A stretch of DNA of 19,651 bases from Firmicutes bacterium CAG:145 (GCA_000435715.1 FR882587.1:22671-42321); one strand, 5' to 3'. Counted from the first letter of the stretch, positions 1 through 7,502 are shown. The notes: a model not told the origin generated them from the sequence alone. Numbers and translations: made by a program.

Positions 1-374
1 CCGGCGTGGGCCGCTACCTCAAGGAAAAGAATCCGGACACCTCGGTTGTAGCCATCGAGCCATTCTCATCGCCGCTGCTTTCAGAGGGCAAGGCGGGACC
101 TCACGGTCTTCAGGGCATAGGCGCCAATTTTGTCCCTTCGATTCTGGACACTGATATCTACGACGAGATCATAACCGTCAAAGAAGAAGACGCCTACGAG
201 AAGGGCCGCTTAGCCGCTTCTCTGGAAGGTTTTTTAGTAGGCATAACGTCGGGGGCGGCTATTCACGGGGCAGTCACTTTGGCTCTTCGCCCCGAAAACA
301 AGGGAAAAAATATAGTGGCGTTTCTGCCTGATACGGGAGACCGCTATCTGTCCACACCGATGTTCTCCAAGTAG
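1..374 (+). CDS. cysK: Cysteine synthase (O-acetylserine sulfhydrylase), C-terminal part
   Basis: This is the 3' end of a PLP-dependent cysteine synthase, which makes L-cysteine from O-acetylserine and sulfide in the cytosol. The 5' part lies outside the window; the frame runs from base 3. Recognisable family segments are GVGRYLKEKNP (the end of the glycine-rich GTGGT-type loop region), IEPFSSPLL, GPHGLQGIGANFVP followed by LD, ITSGAAIHGAV, and the C-terminal PDTGDRYLSTPMF. The C-terminus is intact and ends at a TAG. The closely related cystathionine beta-synthase-like enzymes share this fold, but the GIGANFVP and DTGDRYLST motifs favour CysK. No terminator is visible before the next gene, which starts about 50 bases downstream, so read-through into the regulator is possible. 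Confidence 0.9.
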   Translation, partial: GVGRYLKEKNPDTSVVAIEPFSSPLLSEGKAGPHGLQGIGANFVPSILDTDIYDEIITVKEEDAYEKGRLAASLEGFLVGITSGAAIHGAVTLALRPENKGKNIVAFLPDTGDRYLSTPMFSK

Positions 375-424
375 AGGCCCTGCAAGACCGGGGCTGAGCT
401 CTCATGAACCGACGAGGTATAAAT

Positions 425-1657
425 ATGAAACTTACTGTCAGAGATTTGTTTGATATTCCCATCATGAAGAATTTCAAACTAATTGCCGGAGAAAAAGGTC
501 TGAACAGGCCGGTAATGCTCACCGAAACTTTGGACTTCGAATTCACCAAAGGGATCTCAATGCCCAGAAGCACTCTGTTTACGGGAAAAAGCCTGATCCT
601 CACCAGCCTGCTCTTTGCAAAAGATGATCCCCGCCAGATCCTCGAGGCGGTAAAGGGGCTCTTCGCCCTTGACGTAAGCTGCATGGCGTATAAAAAGGTC
701 ATATATCACAGCCTGCCGCAGGAGGTCATAGATTTTGCCGACGAGAAGGGCTTTCCTATTCTGGAATTCGGCGGAGACGAGTTCTTTGAGGATATAATAT
801 TCTCAATCAACCGGGAACTGAGAGACGGAGAAGACATCGCCTCTCTCGAAAGAGATCTGGCCAGGATTCTCGATCAGGAAGCCTCTCCCCGGGAAGAGCT
901 GAAGATACGAAAGAAGATAAATCCCGGCTTTAAGAGATTTATACGGGCAGTCTCTGTCAAAGACCTCTCTCTTAAAAGCGAAGAGGCGATCGTCAAAATG
1001 GTGGGCAAAATGGCTTCTCTGGAGCGGATAAGTAAAAAAGCTGCTCTCTGCAAGTTCAGAGACACTTACTTTATATTCCTCAGTCAGGATACCGATGAAA
1101 TTTTCAGATTCAGGGCTCTGCTGGCCGATATATTTGCCGCCTTGTCTATAGACGAAAGCAAAATACACTGCGGCGTCAGCGCAGTTCTTCCCATAAGCGA
1201 AGATTTCGGAAAGGTAGTCAGAGAGGCTTTCTGGGCTTGCAACGTGGCGGTCATGGAAAACGATCCTGCACGTTATTACGATAATATAGGCATATATCGG
1301 CTTATAATACCTGAAATCCACTCGAAAAACATACTAAATTATATGAGAGAATATCTATCGCCTTTAGGCGATGTCACTCCGGTTCAGGGGATTTCAGGCA
1401 GAGCCGGTCGGGAAGAAGGACTCCTGCCTGTCCCTGTCCAGGGGGAGAAGAATGTGCTTCTGGAAACGGCCTGCGTCTACATATTGTCAAAAGGCGATCT
1501 GGATGAGACTGCGGCCAAGTTGTTCTGTCACAAGAATACTGTAAGATACCGGCTGTCAAAGCTGCACGAGATTCTCGACCCATACAGCAACGATAAGGAG
1601 TTTCACGAGAATCTCTCTATCGCCGTCAGAATATATATGCTGTCGCAGTTTTTATGA
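425..1657 (+). CDS. PucR/CdaR-family transcriptional regulator
   Basis: Predicted DNA-binding regulator of 410 residues. Residues about 5-128 match the PucR N-terminal (purine catabolism regulatory-like) domain, opening with LTVRDLFDIPIM and a segment with FTGKSLILTSLLF. The middle is a degenerate GGDEF-like/CdaR region. The C-terminus (about 345-405) is the PucR-type helix-turn-helix, with TAAKLFCHKNTVRYRLSKL as the recognisable core. An upstream ATG at 404 is in frame, but the ATG at 425 has a GAGGT ribosome binding site six bases ahead and places the domain at the N-terminus, so I chose 425. The family usually activates nearby catabolic genes in response to a small metabolite. The ligand and target cannot be read here; the upstream cysteine synthase is only a positional candidate. 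The gene ends at a strong intrinsic terminator. Confidence 0.85.
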   Translation: MKLTVRDLFDIPIMKNFKLIAGEKGLNRPVMLTETLDFEFTKGISMPRSTLFTGKSLILTSLLFAKDDPRQILEAVKGLFALDVSCMAYKKVIYHSLPQEVIDFADEKGFPILEFGGDEFFEDIIFSINRELRDGEDIASLERDLARILDQEASPREELKIRKKINPGFKRFIRAVSVKDLSLKSEEAIVKMVGKMASLERISKKAALCKFRDTYFIFLSQDTDEIFRFRALLADIFAALSIDESKIHCGVSAVLPISEDFGKVVREAFWACNVAVMENDPARYYDNIGIYRLIIPEIHSKNILNYMREYLSPLGDVTPVQGISGRAGREEGLLPVPVQGEKNVLLETACVYILSKGDLDETAAKLFCHKNTVRYRLSKLHEILDPYSNDKEFHENLSIAVRIYMLSQFL

Positions 1658-1660
1658 TAT

Positions 1661-1703
1661 GAAGAAAACAATCACGGGCCGTCGGCCCGTGATTGTTTTC
1701 TTT
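1661..1703 (+). terminator. Strong rho-independent terminator after the PucR-type gene
   Basis: A perfect 17-bp inverted repeat (1664-1680 with 1684-1700) is separated by a 3-base loop. The GC-rich top is GGGCC/GGCCC and the base is GAAAAC/GTTTTC, followed by a U-rich tail (TTTCTTTCTC). It begins a few bases after the stop codon at 1657. It also sits directly upstream of the broken 5' end of ssb, so transcription of ssb-rpsR cannot easily come from this gene. Confidence 0.9.
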
Positions 1704-1746
1704 CTCTTCGCTCTATGAGCTTTTTCTTGAGAGACGCTGTTCGCAG

Positions 1747-2124
1747 ATGGCGGTGGCTACCTTTACGATAGCTATCGACAGACCTGTCAGAGCCGGCGGT
1801 GAAAAGCAGACTGATTTTCCAAGGGTAACGGTTTTCGGCAAGCAGGCGGAAAACTGTGAGAAGTACCTTGCAAAAGGCAGATTGGTCGGCGTTCAGGGAA
1901 GACTGCAGACCGGCAGTTATACAAACAAGGACGGAGCTACCGTCTATACGACTGACGTAGTAGCAGACAGAGTAGAATTTTTAGAATGGGGAGACAGGCC
2001 TCAGGGAGGTTCGCAGGGCGGTTTTGCCAGAGGCGCATCTCAGGGCGGATACGGACAAGGTTCAAAGGACGACGATGTTGCTCCGGCCGGCTTTTCCGCA
2101 ATCGATGAAGACATTCCATTCTAA
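1747..2124 (+). CDS. ssb: Single-stranded DNA-binding protein lacking its N-terminal strand
   Basis: SSB binds and protects single-stranded DNA as a tetramer and recruits repair and replication proteins through its acidic tail. Visible here are the OB-fold from MAVATFTIAIDRP onward, FPRVTVFGKQAENCEKYLAKG, GVQGRLQTGSYTNKDG, a Gly/Gln-rich linker, and the conserved acidic tip DEDIPF. The usual first 20 or so residues (the MNxVxLxGRLTRDPEVR strand) are absent in this frame. The open frame extends upstream only into the preceding terminator. The ATG at 1747 has no Shine-Dalgarno sequence and corresponds to an internal Met of normal SSBs. A shifted frame from 1715 reads MSFFLRDAVR, resembling a degraded remnant of the missing start. 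The gene precedes rpsR as in the usual rpsF-ssb-rpsR operon, but rpsF is absent. Identity is secure; integrity is doubtful. Confidence 0.85.
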   Translation: MAVATFTIAIDRPVRAGGEKQTDFPRVTVFGKQAENCEKYLAKGRLVGVQGRLQTGSYTNKDGATVYTTDVVADRVEFLEWGDRPQGGSQGGFARGASQGGYGQGSKDDDVAPAGFSAIDEDIPF

Positions 2125-2145
2125 CAGGAAAGGAGATAATGAATC

Positions 2146-2379
2146 ATGGAAAAGAGACGTGGCGGCGGCATGAGAAGAAAAAAAGTTTGCCAGTTCTGTG
2201 CCGACAAGACTGAAGTTATCGATTACAAAGACGTTGAAAAACTGAAAAAATATGTAACCGAAAGGGGCAAGATCCTGCCTAAGAGAATCACAGGAACTTG
2301 CGCTATGCATCAGAGAGAAGTGACGACTGCTATCAAGAGAGCAAGAATTGTCGCATTACTTCCTTACGTTGCAGACTAA
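2146..2379 (+). CDS. rpsR: 30S ribosomal protein S18
   Basis: A 77-residue basic protein of the small ribosomal subunit, which pairs with S6 at the platform. Family hallmarks are the N-terminal basic stretch, KVCQFC (a CxxC-like pair), IDYKDVEKLKKYVTERGKI, LPKRITGTCAMHQREVTTAIKRAR and the terminal ALLPYV. The start ATG at 2146 has an AAAGGAG site about ten bases upstream. An out-of-frame ATG at 2139 is ignored. The gene lies 21 bases after ssb, the normal order. The S6 gene that usually opens this operon is not in the window. The reading frame is complete and followed by a terminator. Confidence 0.97.
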   Translation: MEKRRGGGMRRKKVCQFCADKTEVIDYKDVEKLKKYVTERGKILPKRITGTCAMHQREVTTAIKRARIVALLPYVAD

Positions 2380-2386
2380 TCCGAGA

Positions 2387-2428
2387 ATAAAATTACCGGC
2401 GGCGTTCATACGCTGCCGGTTTTATTTT
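2387..2428 (+). terminator. Intrinsic terminator after rpsR, probably bidirectional
   Basis: An 11-bp stem (2395-2405 with 2410-2420, one G-T pair) with a TCAT loop is preceded by AATAAAA and followed by TTTTATTTT. It lies between rpsR (plus) and the phzF remnant (minus), which converge on it. The A-rich left flank gives a U-run on the other strand too, so it may serve both. Confidence 0.8.
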
Positions 2429-2439
2429 GCTTATCTCTT

Positions 2440-3213
2440 TTATACGAACAATTCGGTTTCGGAATATAAGGCTGCCTTTCCTGCCAATTTTACGCGGTCT
2501 GCTTCTATGCCGCAGTATAATATACCTCCGCGCCGTGAGGCCTGGCAGGCGATGATATCGTCCTTTCCCTCTTTCTTAGCCCAGTAAGGCACGATATGAC
2601 ATTATCCCGATCCGCAGACCGGATCTTCAGGGACATTCAGCTTAGGGGCAAAGCTTCTGGAAACGCAGTCATATTCTCTTCCCTTTGCCGTTACTTGCAG
2701 CAAAAGGCCGTCCAGAGTCTTAAGCTTTTCCATATCCGGCGAAAGCCCTCTGACCACATCTTCACTTTCAAATATGCACAGGAGATCTCTTCCCATATAA
2801 GCCTCCACCGGCCGGGCTCCTATAGCATCTTCCATGGCGGAAGTGACTTCTTTAGGCTTAAGCTCATATGCCGGAAAATCCATCTCGTACAGGTCCTGTT
2901 TTTTCTTTACGGTCAATACGCCGCTCAGGGTGTCGAAGGCGACTTCCTCAAGATGCGTATCGTAATAATTCATGATGACGAAAGCCGTCGCCAGGGTAGC
3001 GTGCCCGCAGAGGTCTATCTCTCCGCCGGGAGGAAACCACCTGAGCTTATATCTGTCTCTTTCTTTAACAGCGAAAGCCGTCTCCGACAGGTTGTTTTCT
3101 CTGGTGATATTCATCATCAAATCATCGCTGAGCCATTCTTTTGTTATACATACGGCAGCAGGATTTCCCGAAAAAACCTCATCTGTAAACGCGTCAACTA
3201 CGTACTGCTTCAT
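2440..3213 (-). pseudogene. PhzF-family isomerase interrupted by an in-frame TAA
   Basis: PhzF-like proteins are diaminopimelate-epimerase-fold isomerases of about 260-300 residues with mostly unknown substrates. The first 203 codons read cleanly: FSGNPAAVC, NNLSETAF (containing the family's catalytic Glu), GGEIDLCGHATLATAFV and EDPVCGSG. A TAA at 2602-2604 follows at the position where relatives have Gln or His before CH. In the same frame, 53 further codons restore the expected C-terminus (CHIVPYWAKKEGK, QASRRGG, LAGKAALYSETELFV) and end at TAA 2440-2442, giving the expected full length of 257 codons. A single C-to-T change from CAA would explain it. It may be a real nonsense mutation or a base-call error. 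The start at 3213 has a GGAGG site. It lies 39 bases behind coaX and may be co-transcribed with it. Confidence 0.85.
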
Positions 3214-3252
3214 GTCTTTCCTCCGTAAATATTATATTTTCCGGCCCCTCTT

Positions 3253-4023
3253 TTATCTCGAAGTGTTCCTCTTATATACGCTCAATAGGCCTTTCAATAT
3301 GAGATCCTCATCCAGGATCATCTTTCGTCTGCACAGGGGCATGATGAGAGGCGCCAAGCCTCCCGTCGCTATGACGGTACACTTTTCACCCAGTTCCTCT
3401 TCTATGCGCTCTATCATGCCGTCAAGACCGCAGGCGGTGGTATACATGATGCCGCTCTTGATGCAGTCTACAGTGTTGGTCCCTATCAGCTTACGGGGCT
3501 TTTCAAAGTCTACCTTGGAAAGCTGAGAGGTGTTTCTTGCCAGAGCCTCGGCGGAAACCGCCATTCCTGTAGTTATCACGCCGCCTATATAAGCCCGGTT
3601 CTTATCTATTACGGAAAATGTGGTTGCAGTCCCCATGTCGATGATTATCTGCGGAAGGGGATACTCGCTGATTCCGCCTACTGCGTCGGCCACCAAATCG
3701 CTTCCGAGCTGAGCCGGGTTATCTATCTGAATACTCAGTCCCGTCTTTATTCCGGGTCCTATGACCATGACTTTGACGCCGGTCATCTTTTCTACCGCCC
3801 TTTTTAAAGTATCGGTTATAGGAGGCACCACCGAGGAGAGTATGGCGCCGGTGACTTGTCCGGGCGCAGCGCCGTACATCTCCAGCGCCGTCTTTATCAT
3901 GGCCGCATATTCCAGATCTGTGGCTACCCGGTTGCTGGATATCCTCTCTCTGAAAATCAGCTTCTCCTGATCGAAACAGCCTAAAACTATATTTGTATTT
4001 CCTATGTCTATTGCTAAGATCAT
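3253..4023 (-). CDS. coaX: Type III pantothenate kinase
   Basis: Phosphorylates pantothenate, the first step of coenzyme A synthesis, without the feedback inhibition typical of type I kinases. The 256-residue length is normal. Motifs of the ASKHA fold are MILAIDIGNTN (phosphate-binding loop 1), SSVVPPIT, NPAQLGSDLVADAVG, IIDMGTATTFSVID, GGVITTGM, and a late ATGGLAP loop. The TTFS in place of TTFD is within normal family variation. The start ATG is preceded by a CGGAGGAAAG ribosome binding site. It is transcribed away from coaBC, which catalyses the second and third steps, so two CoA loci sit head to head across the 4024-4457 gap. The phzF remnant follows in the same direction. Confidence 0.95.
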   Translation of the reverse strand: MILAIDIGNTNIVLGCFDQEKLIFRERISSNRVATDLEYAAMIKTALEMYGAAPGQVTGAILSSVVPPITDTLKRAVEKMTGVKVMVIGPGIKTGLSIQIDNPAQLGSDLVADAVGGISEYPLPQIIIDMGTATTFSVIDKNRAYIGGVITTGMAVSAEALARNTSQLSKVDFEKPRKLIGTNTVDCIKSGIMYTTACGLDGMIERIEEELGEKCTVIATGGLAPLIMPLCRRKMILDEDLILKGLLSVYKRNTSR

Positions 4024-4058
4024 CTCTTTCCTCCGGTGAGTCCTTAATATGTTCTATT

Positions 4059-4087
4059 ATTGTATCACATTTTTCTTTGGTGTTACA
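4059..4087 (-). promoter_or_regulatory. Probable sigma-A promoter of coaX (extended -10)
   Basis: On the minus strand TGATACAAT gives an extended -10 (TACAAT at 4059-4064). The -35 box 17 bases upstream is weak (TGTAAC). The predicted start lies roughly 30 bases before the coaX ATG. Support is moderate because only the -10 is good. Confidence 0.45.
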
Positions 4088-4361
4088 GACTTTTATGACG
4101 TCACCGGCAGTGGATAATAGCTAAAGGAGCTTTGTCTGCCATGCTGAATTATCAGTGTTGCCTTAATATGGAGCCCCTGCCAGTGTTAATTGAAGCTGCT
4201 CAAGAGAGTTGCCATTCCCGGTATATAGCCTTAAAATCCGTTTTGCCGGGACTTGCCGAAGTTACAGACAAATCAGCCGCAGAAATTTCCGTCTATGGCT
4301 TTTGTGGACTGCCTCCTCTTTTATACATGAGCCACGATGCGGCCAGTGCGCCTTAAAAGAT
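4088..4361. other. Intergenic region between coaX and coaBC, no secure gene
   Basis: This stretch lies between the two divergent CoA-pathway promoters. I recognise no riboswitch, tRNA or other known RNA. It contains a small open frame on the plus strand (listed separately), three copies of GCCTTAA (4160-4166, 4228-4234, 4350-4356), two copies of CAGTGTT, and a CCCGG/CCGGG inverted repeat around 4218-4260 with a long loop. These may be remnants, a structured RNA, or chance. Confidence 0.4.
4141..4356 (+). CDS. Doubtful small ORF of 71 codons
   Basis: The frame reads MLNYQCCLNMEPLPVLIEAA at its start and ends HDAASAP. The ATG has an AAAGGAG sequence (4123-4129) about eleven bases upstream. An in-frame TTG at 4132 is too close to that site to be the start. 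It is soluble-looking with four cysteines, no signal peptide or membrane segment, and resembles no family I know. Its stop lies just before the coaBC promoter. It may be a real small protein, or an accident in an unusually long intergenic region; I favour the latter slightly. Confidence 0.2.
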   Translation: MLNYQCCLNMEPLPVLIEAAQESCHSRYIALKSVLPGLAEVTDKSAAEISVYGFCGLPPLLYMSHDAASAP

Positions 4362-4390
4362 TTTACTTTAAAGCCGACAAATGCTATAAT
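4362..4390 (+). promoter_or_regulatory. Sigma-A promoter of coaBC
   Basis: TTTACT (4362-4367) and a perfect TATAAT (4385-4390) are separated by 17 bases, and TGC immediately before the -10 makes an extended -10. The implied start near 4397 leaves a leader of about 60 bases before the coaBC start. Confidence 0.7.
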
Positions 4391-4457
4391 ATACCCATTG
4401 ATGAGGCTTCCGCCTGCAAGATGAGGCCGGCGGCAATACTAGATGCGAGGTAAAGTT

Positions 4458-5645
4458 ATGTTAAAAGAAAAAACTATAGTTCTGGCAGTATCGGGAAGCA
4501 TCGCCGCCTACAAGATACCCAATCTGGCGAGGATGCTCAAAAAAGAAGGGGCCGATGTTCAGGTTCTCATGACAAGAAATGCGGCGCAATTTATAACTCC
4601 CGTCACTTTTGAATCCCTTACAGGCAATAAATGTCTCATAGATACTTTTGACAGAAATTTTAAATACAGTGTGGAACACGTCGCCTTGGCAAAGCGGGCA
4701 GACGTGGTCATGATAGCGCCGGCCTCCGCCAACGTCATCGGCAAGATAGCATGCGGCATCGCCGACGATATGCTGACGACCACAGTCATGGCTTGCCCCT
4801 GCAAAAAAATCGTGGCGCCGGCCATGAATCACAATATGTACCACAATCCTATAGTGCAGGATAATCTTTCCCGTCTTTCTTCTTTCGGCTATGAGATATT
4901 GTCCCCGGAATGCGGTATGCTGGCAAACGGCGACGAGGGAGACGGCAGAATGCCCGATGAAGCCGTCTTATTTCAGCATATTCTTAAAGAGACAGCTTTC
5001 GAAAAAGATCTGTCCGGCAAGAAGATCTTAGTAACTGCCGGAGCTACAAGAGAGTCCATAGATCCGGTAAGATTTATCACCAACCATTCCAGCGGCAAGA
5101 TGGGCCGGGCCATAGCCCGGGCCGCCGCTTTCAGAGGCGCCGAAGTGACTTTTATCTTCGGCCATATGGACGCGGAGCCTCCTATGTTTGTCAAAAAAAT
5201 TCCTGTCCTGTCGGCAGCCGATATGTTTGAAGAAGTCTCAAAGCGGGCAGAGGATCAAGACATCATAATAAAAGCCGCCGCCGTAGCCGATTACACACCT
5301 GCTCAGACAGCTCGGGGCAAGATCAAAAAAGCCGAAGGCGATATGGCCATTCCTCTGAAACGCACCACAGACATCCTCAAGTGGCTGGGAGAGCACAGAA
5401 GGCCGAACCAGATCATCTGCGGATTTTCCATGGAGACAGAAAATCTTTTAGATAATTCGAAGAAGAAGCTGATTTCAAAGAACTGCGACATGATATGCGC
5501 CAACTCTCTGTCCTCTGAAGGGTCAGGCTTTGGTTCTGATACCAACGTCATCACCCTCATAACAGAGAGCGGTATGGAGAGTCTCGAAAAGATGAGCAAA
5601 GACGAGGCGGCTCACATTATTTTAGACAGACTGATAAAACTTTGA
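4458..5645 (+). CDS. coaBC: Bifunctional phosphopantothenoylcysteine decarboxylase / phosphopantothenate-cysteine ligase
   Basis: Couples 4'-phosphopantothenate to cysteine (CoaB half) and decarboxylates the product to 4'-phosphopantetheine (flavin-dependent CoaC half). CoaC is residues about 1-180: GSIAAYKIPN flavin loop, VEHVALAKRAD with the catalytic His at 74, and PAMNHNMY at 121-128. CoaB is about 185-395: ILVTAGATRESIDPVRFITN, HSSGKMGRAIA and GKIKKAEGD with the key lysine. The substrate loop reads ECGMLANGDEGDGRMPD. The position that is Cys in the E. coli ACGDxGxGRM motif is Asn157 here, with a Cys five residues earlier. An in-frame ATG at 4443 exists, but the ATG at 4458 has a GAGG site seven bases upstream and gives the standard N-terminus. 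It diverges from coaX, the preceding enzyme of the pathway. Confidence 0.95.
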   Translation: MLKEKTIVLAVSGSIAAYKIPNLARMLKKEGADVQVLMTRNAAQFITPVTFESLTGNKCLIDTFDRNFKYSVEHVALAKRADVVMIAPASANVIGKIACGIADDMLTTTVMACPCKKIVAPAMNHNMYHNPIVQDNLSRLSSFGYEILSPECGMLANGDEGDGRMPDEAVLFQHILKETAFEKDLSGKKILVTAGATRESIDPVRFITNHSSGKMGRAIARAAAFRGAEVTFIFGHMDAEPPMFVKKIPVLSAADMFEEVSKRAEDQDIIIKAAAVADYTPAQTARGKIKKAEGDMAIPLKRTTDILKWLGEHRRPNQIICGFSMETENLLDNSKKKLISKNCDMICANSLSSEGSGFGSDTNVITLITESGMESLEKMSKDEAAHIILDRLIKL

Positions 5646-5651
5646 TTTATG

Positions 5652-5680
5652 TTATATAATTTCCACTTTCTGAATACATT
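5652..5680 (+). promoter_or_regulatory. Candidate sigma-E-type sporulation promoter of the SPOCS-LysM gene
   Basis: TTATATA (5652-5658), 14 bases, then AATACATT (5673-5680) resembles the Bacillus sigma-E pattern (KMATATT, 14-15 bases, CATACANT). The implied start is about 27 bases ahead of the ATG at 5714. A TATAAT at 5655-5660 lies in the same place but lacks a -35 box, so a vegetative promoter is less convincing. Assignment rests on the motif and on the gene's spore-related family. Confidence 0.4.
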
Positions 5681-5713
5681 TTAACAAGACCAAGTGTGGA
5701 AAGGGGAAACGCT

Positions 5714-7444
5714 ATGACATACGAAAAGGGCATTCCTGATTATGCCATGGTTCCTGCCAAGGAAATGGAAGAACGTGTAATCGTGCCCATAACGAAGGGA
5801 GCCATCTATTCACCTGTGCAGGTGACCAACATAACAGAGAAACCAAAGACTACCATAACTTTAGAAGAGGATATACTGGTGCCGGATACAAAACCTGACC
5901 TTAGAGAGATCCTCATGATAGACGGCAAGTCTCATCTTGCTGTCAAAGAAATCGACGCTGTGGTAAAAGGCGACGATTATATCAATCTCTCGGGAGAGAT
6001 CGAACTGCAGACTCTCTATCTGCCAGAAAAACAGGAGGGTAATCTCCCGGTAATTTCAGTGCAGACCAGAGTCCCTTTTAAAGATCAGTGGCATACTTCC
6101 ATGTCTGCCGGCGCGACCATGGTTTTAGACTGCTCTGTTGAAAAGATAGAGTACATGGTCATCAACGAGAGAAAATACAGGGTAAAGGTCATTCTGGCCA
6201 TAATGGCCAGAGAGTATACCGACGCTAAGGTGGATCTTTTCGAAGGGCTTGTGGACGAAGACATTCAAGTCCTCAAAGAAACCGTGGAAATTTCCAACGT
6301 CGCTCTCAGAAAGAAGGACACTCTTTCTATCAAAGAGGATATCCTTCCCAAAGAAGATTCTCACCCTGAAAGCATCCTCAAGCAGGACATAAATGTAGTC
6401 GAGAACTATAAACAGATCTCCGGCGACAAAGTGGTCATAAACGGCTTTGTATATGTGAATCTTTTGTATTTCTCATCTGCCTCCCCGGTGATGCCTCTGC
6501 AGACTGCTGCCTCAGACGATACTCATGCAGAAGGAGACCCAGGCAAGACCGGCTCATCTGTTTTGGGGGATTCTTGCTCTATAGACAGTATCCATCAGCT
6601 TCAGGAGCGGGTTGAATTCACTCAGTTCATACCTATCCAGCAGGGGGAACGGCAGAGCGGATGCAATATATGTTTCGACGACAGCCAGCTCAGAGTAAAG
6701 CTGACCCAAGACGAAGACGGCGCAGACGTATTCCGTCTCGAGGGCGAACTCCTCACTTATCTGGAACTTTACAAGAATATGGAAAAGGAGATAATCGTAG
6801 ATGGTTATCACAGGCAGAAGGATTTCGTCTGCGATTTTGAGGAAAAGAGCAGCAGAACTCTCATCGGCACTTCTTCCGGCGAGTCTTCGGTTCGAGAAAT
6901 AATATCTCTGGAAAACACGGGCTGTGACGCAGACAGAATCGTATATACTACGGCCGAGGTTCTCTCCTGCGAAAGTCACTGCGAACAGGGCAAGATAGTC
7001 ACCGAAGGCGTAATTCTGGTGAAAATGATATGTTCCTGCGAACAGGAAGAAAGAGGGGTCTTTGCAGTCAGGGAAGAGATCCCTTACCGGATCGTCACCG
7101 CAATGCCTCAGCTTACAGGAGGAGAGATCATAACCCAGAAGGTTTACATAAAGGACTTATGGGCCGAGAAGATCAACGGAAAGCAGATCGAATTCAATGC
7201 GACCATAATGGTGTGCGCAGAGATCATGAGACCTACTCCGTTTAAGGTTCTGACTAATCCCGCCTTTGAAGAACCGGGCTCCGGCTGTCAGGTTCCTCCT
7301 ATGGTAGTATACATCTGCAGAAAAACCGACACGCTGTGGCAGATAGCCAAGAGGTTTAAGACTACTACGGCCTCGGTCAGGGAAGTCAACGAACTGGAAA
7401 CAGATGATCTTTCGGAAGGCCAGAAGCTCCTGATAATAAAATAA
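5714..7444 (+). CDS. SPOCS (DUF3794) and LysM domain protein, probable spore-assembly protein
   Basis: A 576-residue protein with repeated SPOCS/DUF3794 units and a C-terminal LysM. The opening part has VTNITEKPKTTITLEEDILVPDTKPDLREIL, a hallmark of this family. Later units recur around residues 210-300 (ISNVALRKKDTLSIKEDI, VENYKQISGDKVVINGFV) and 385-515. The LysM occupies about 533-576, with a DTLWQIAKRF core and a SEGQKLLIIK end; LysM binds N-acetylglucosamine polymers such as cortex or wall peptidoglycan. There is no signal peptide, as expected for a protein made in the mother cell and laid down on the forespore. The ATG at 5714 has a GGAAAGGGG site seven bases upstream and is preferred to an in-frame GTG at 5696. 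It sits upstream of spoIIR, separated by a terminator. The exact role of this family in Clostridia is not established. Confidence 0.88.
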   Translation: MTYEKGIPDYAMVPAKEMEERVIVPITKGAIYSPVQVTNITEKPKTTITLEEDILVPDTKPDLREILMIDGKSHLAVKEIDAVVKGDDYINLSGEIELQTLYLPEKQEGNLPVISVQTRVPFKDQWHTSMSAGATMVLDCSVEKIEYMVINERKYRVKVILAIMAREYTDAKVDLFEGLVDEDIQVLKETVEISNVALRKKDTLSIKEDILPKEDSHPESILKQDINVVENYKQISGDKVVINGFVYVNLLYFSSASPVMPLQTAASDDTHAEGDPGKTGSSVLGDSCSIDSIHQLQERVEFTQFIPIQQGERQSGCNICFDDSQLRVKLTQDEDGADVFRLEGELLTYLELYKNMEKEIIVDGYHRQKDFVCDFEEKSSRTLIGTSSGESSVREIISLENTGCDADRIVYTTAEVLSCESHCEQGKIVTEGVILVKMICSCEQEERGVFAVREEIPYRIVTAMPQLTGGEIITQKVYIKDLWAEKINGKQIEFNATIMVCAEIMRPTPFKVLTNPAFEEPGSGCQVPPMVVYICRKTDTLWQIAKRFKTTTASVREVNELETDDLSEGQKLLIIK

Positions 7445-7502
7445 AATTTTGCGGCTGAAAGACAGCCAAACAGGCCTTTCACCGAAAACATACTTTCGAT
7501 TT

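Noticed and set aside
1693..1746. TTG at 1693 as the start of ssb
   Set aside because: It lies in the right arm of the upstream terminator, lacks a ribosome binding site, and adds residues unlike any SSB N-terminus.
2596..3228. A 210-codon plus-strand frame over the phzF region
   Set aside because: It is the complement of a gene with clear PhzF motifs, and its translation resembles nothing.
4088..4361. A possible TPP, cobalamin or T-box element in the coaX-coaBC gap
   Set aside because: None of the invariant motifs of these classes could be found on either strand.
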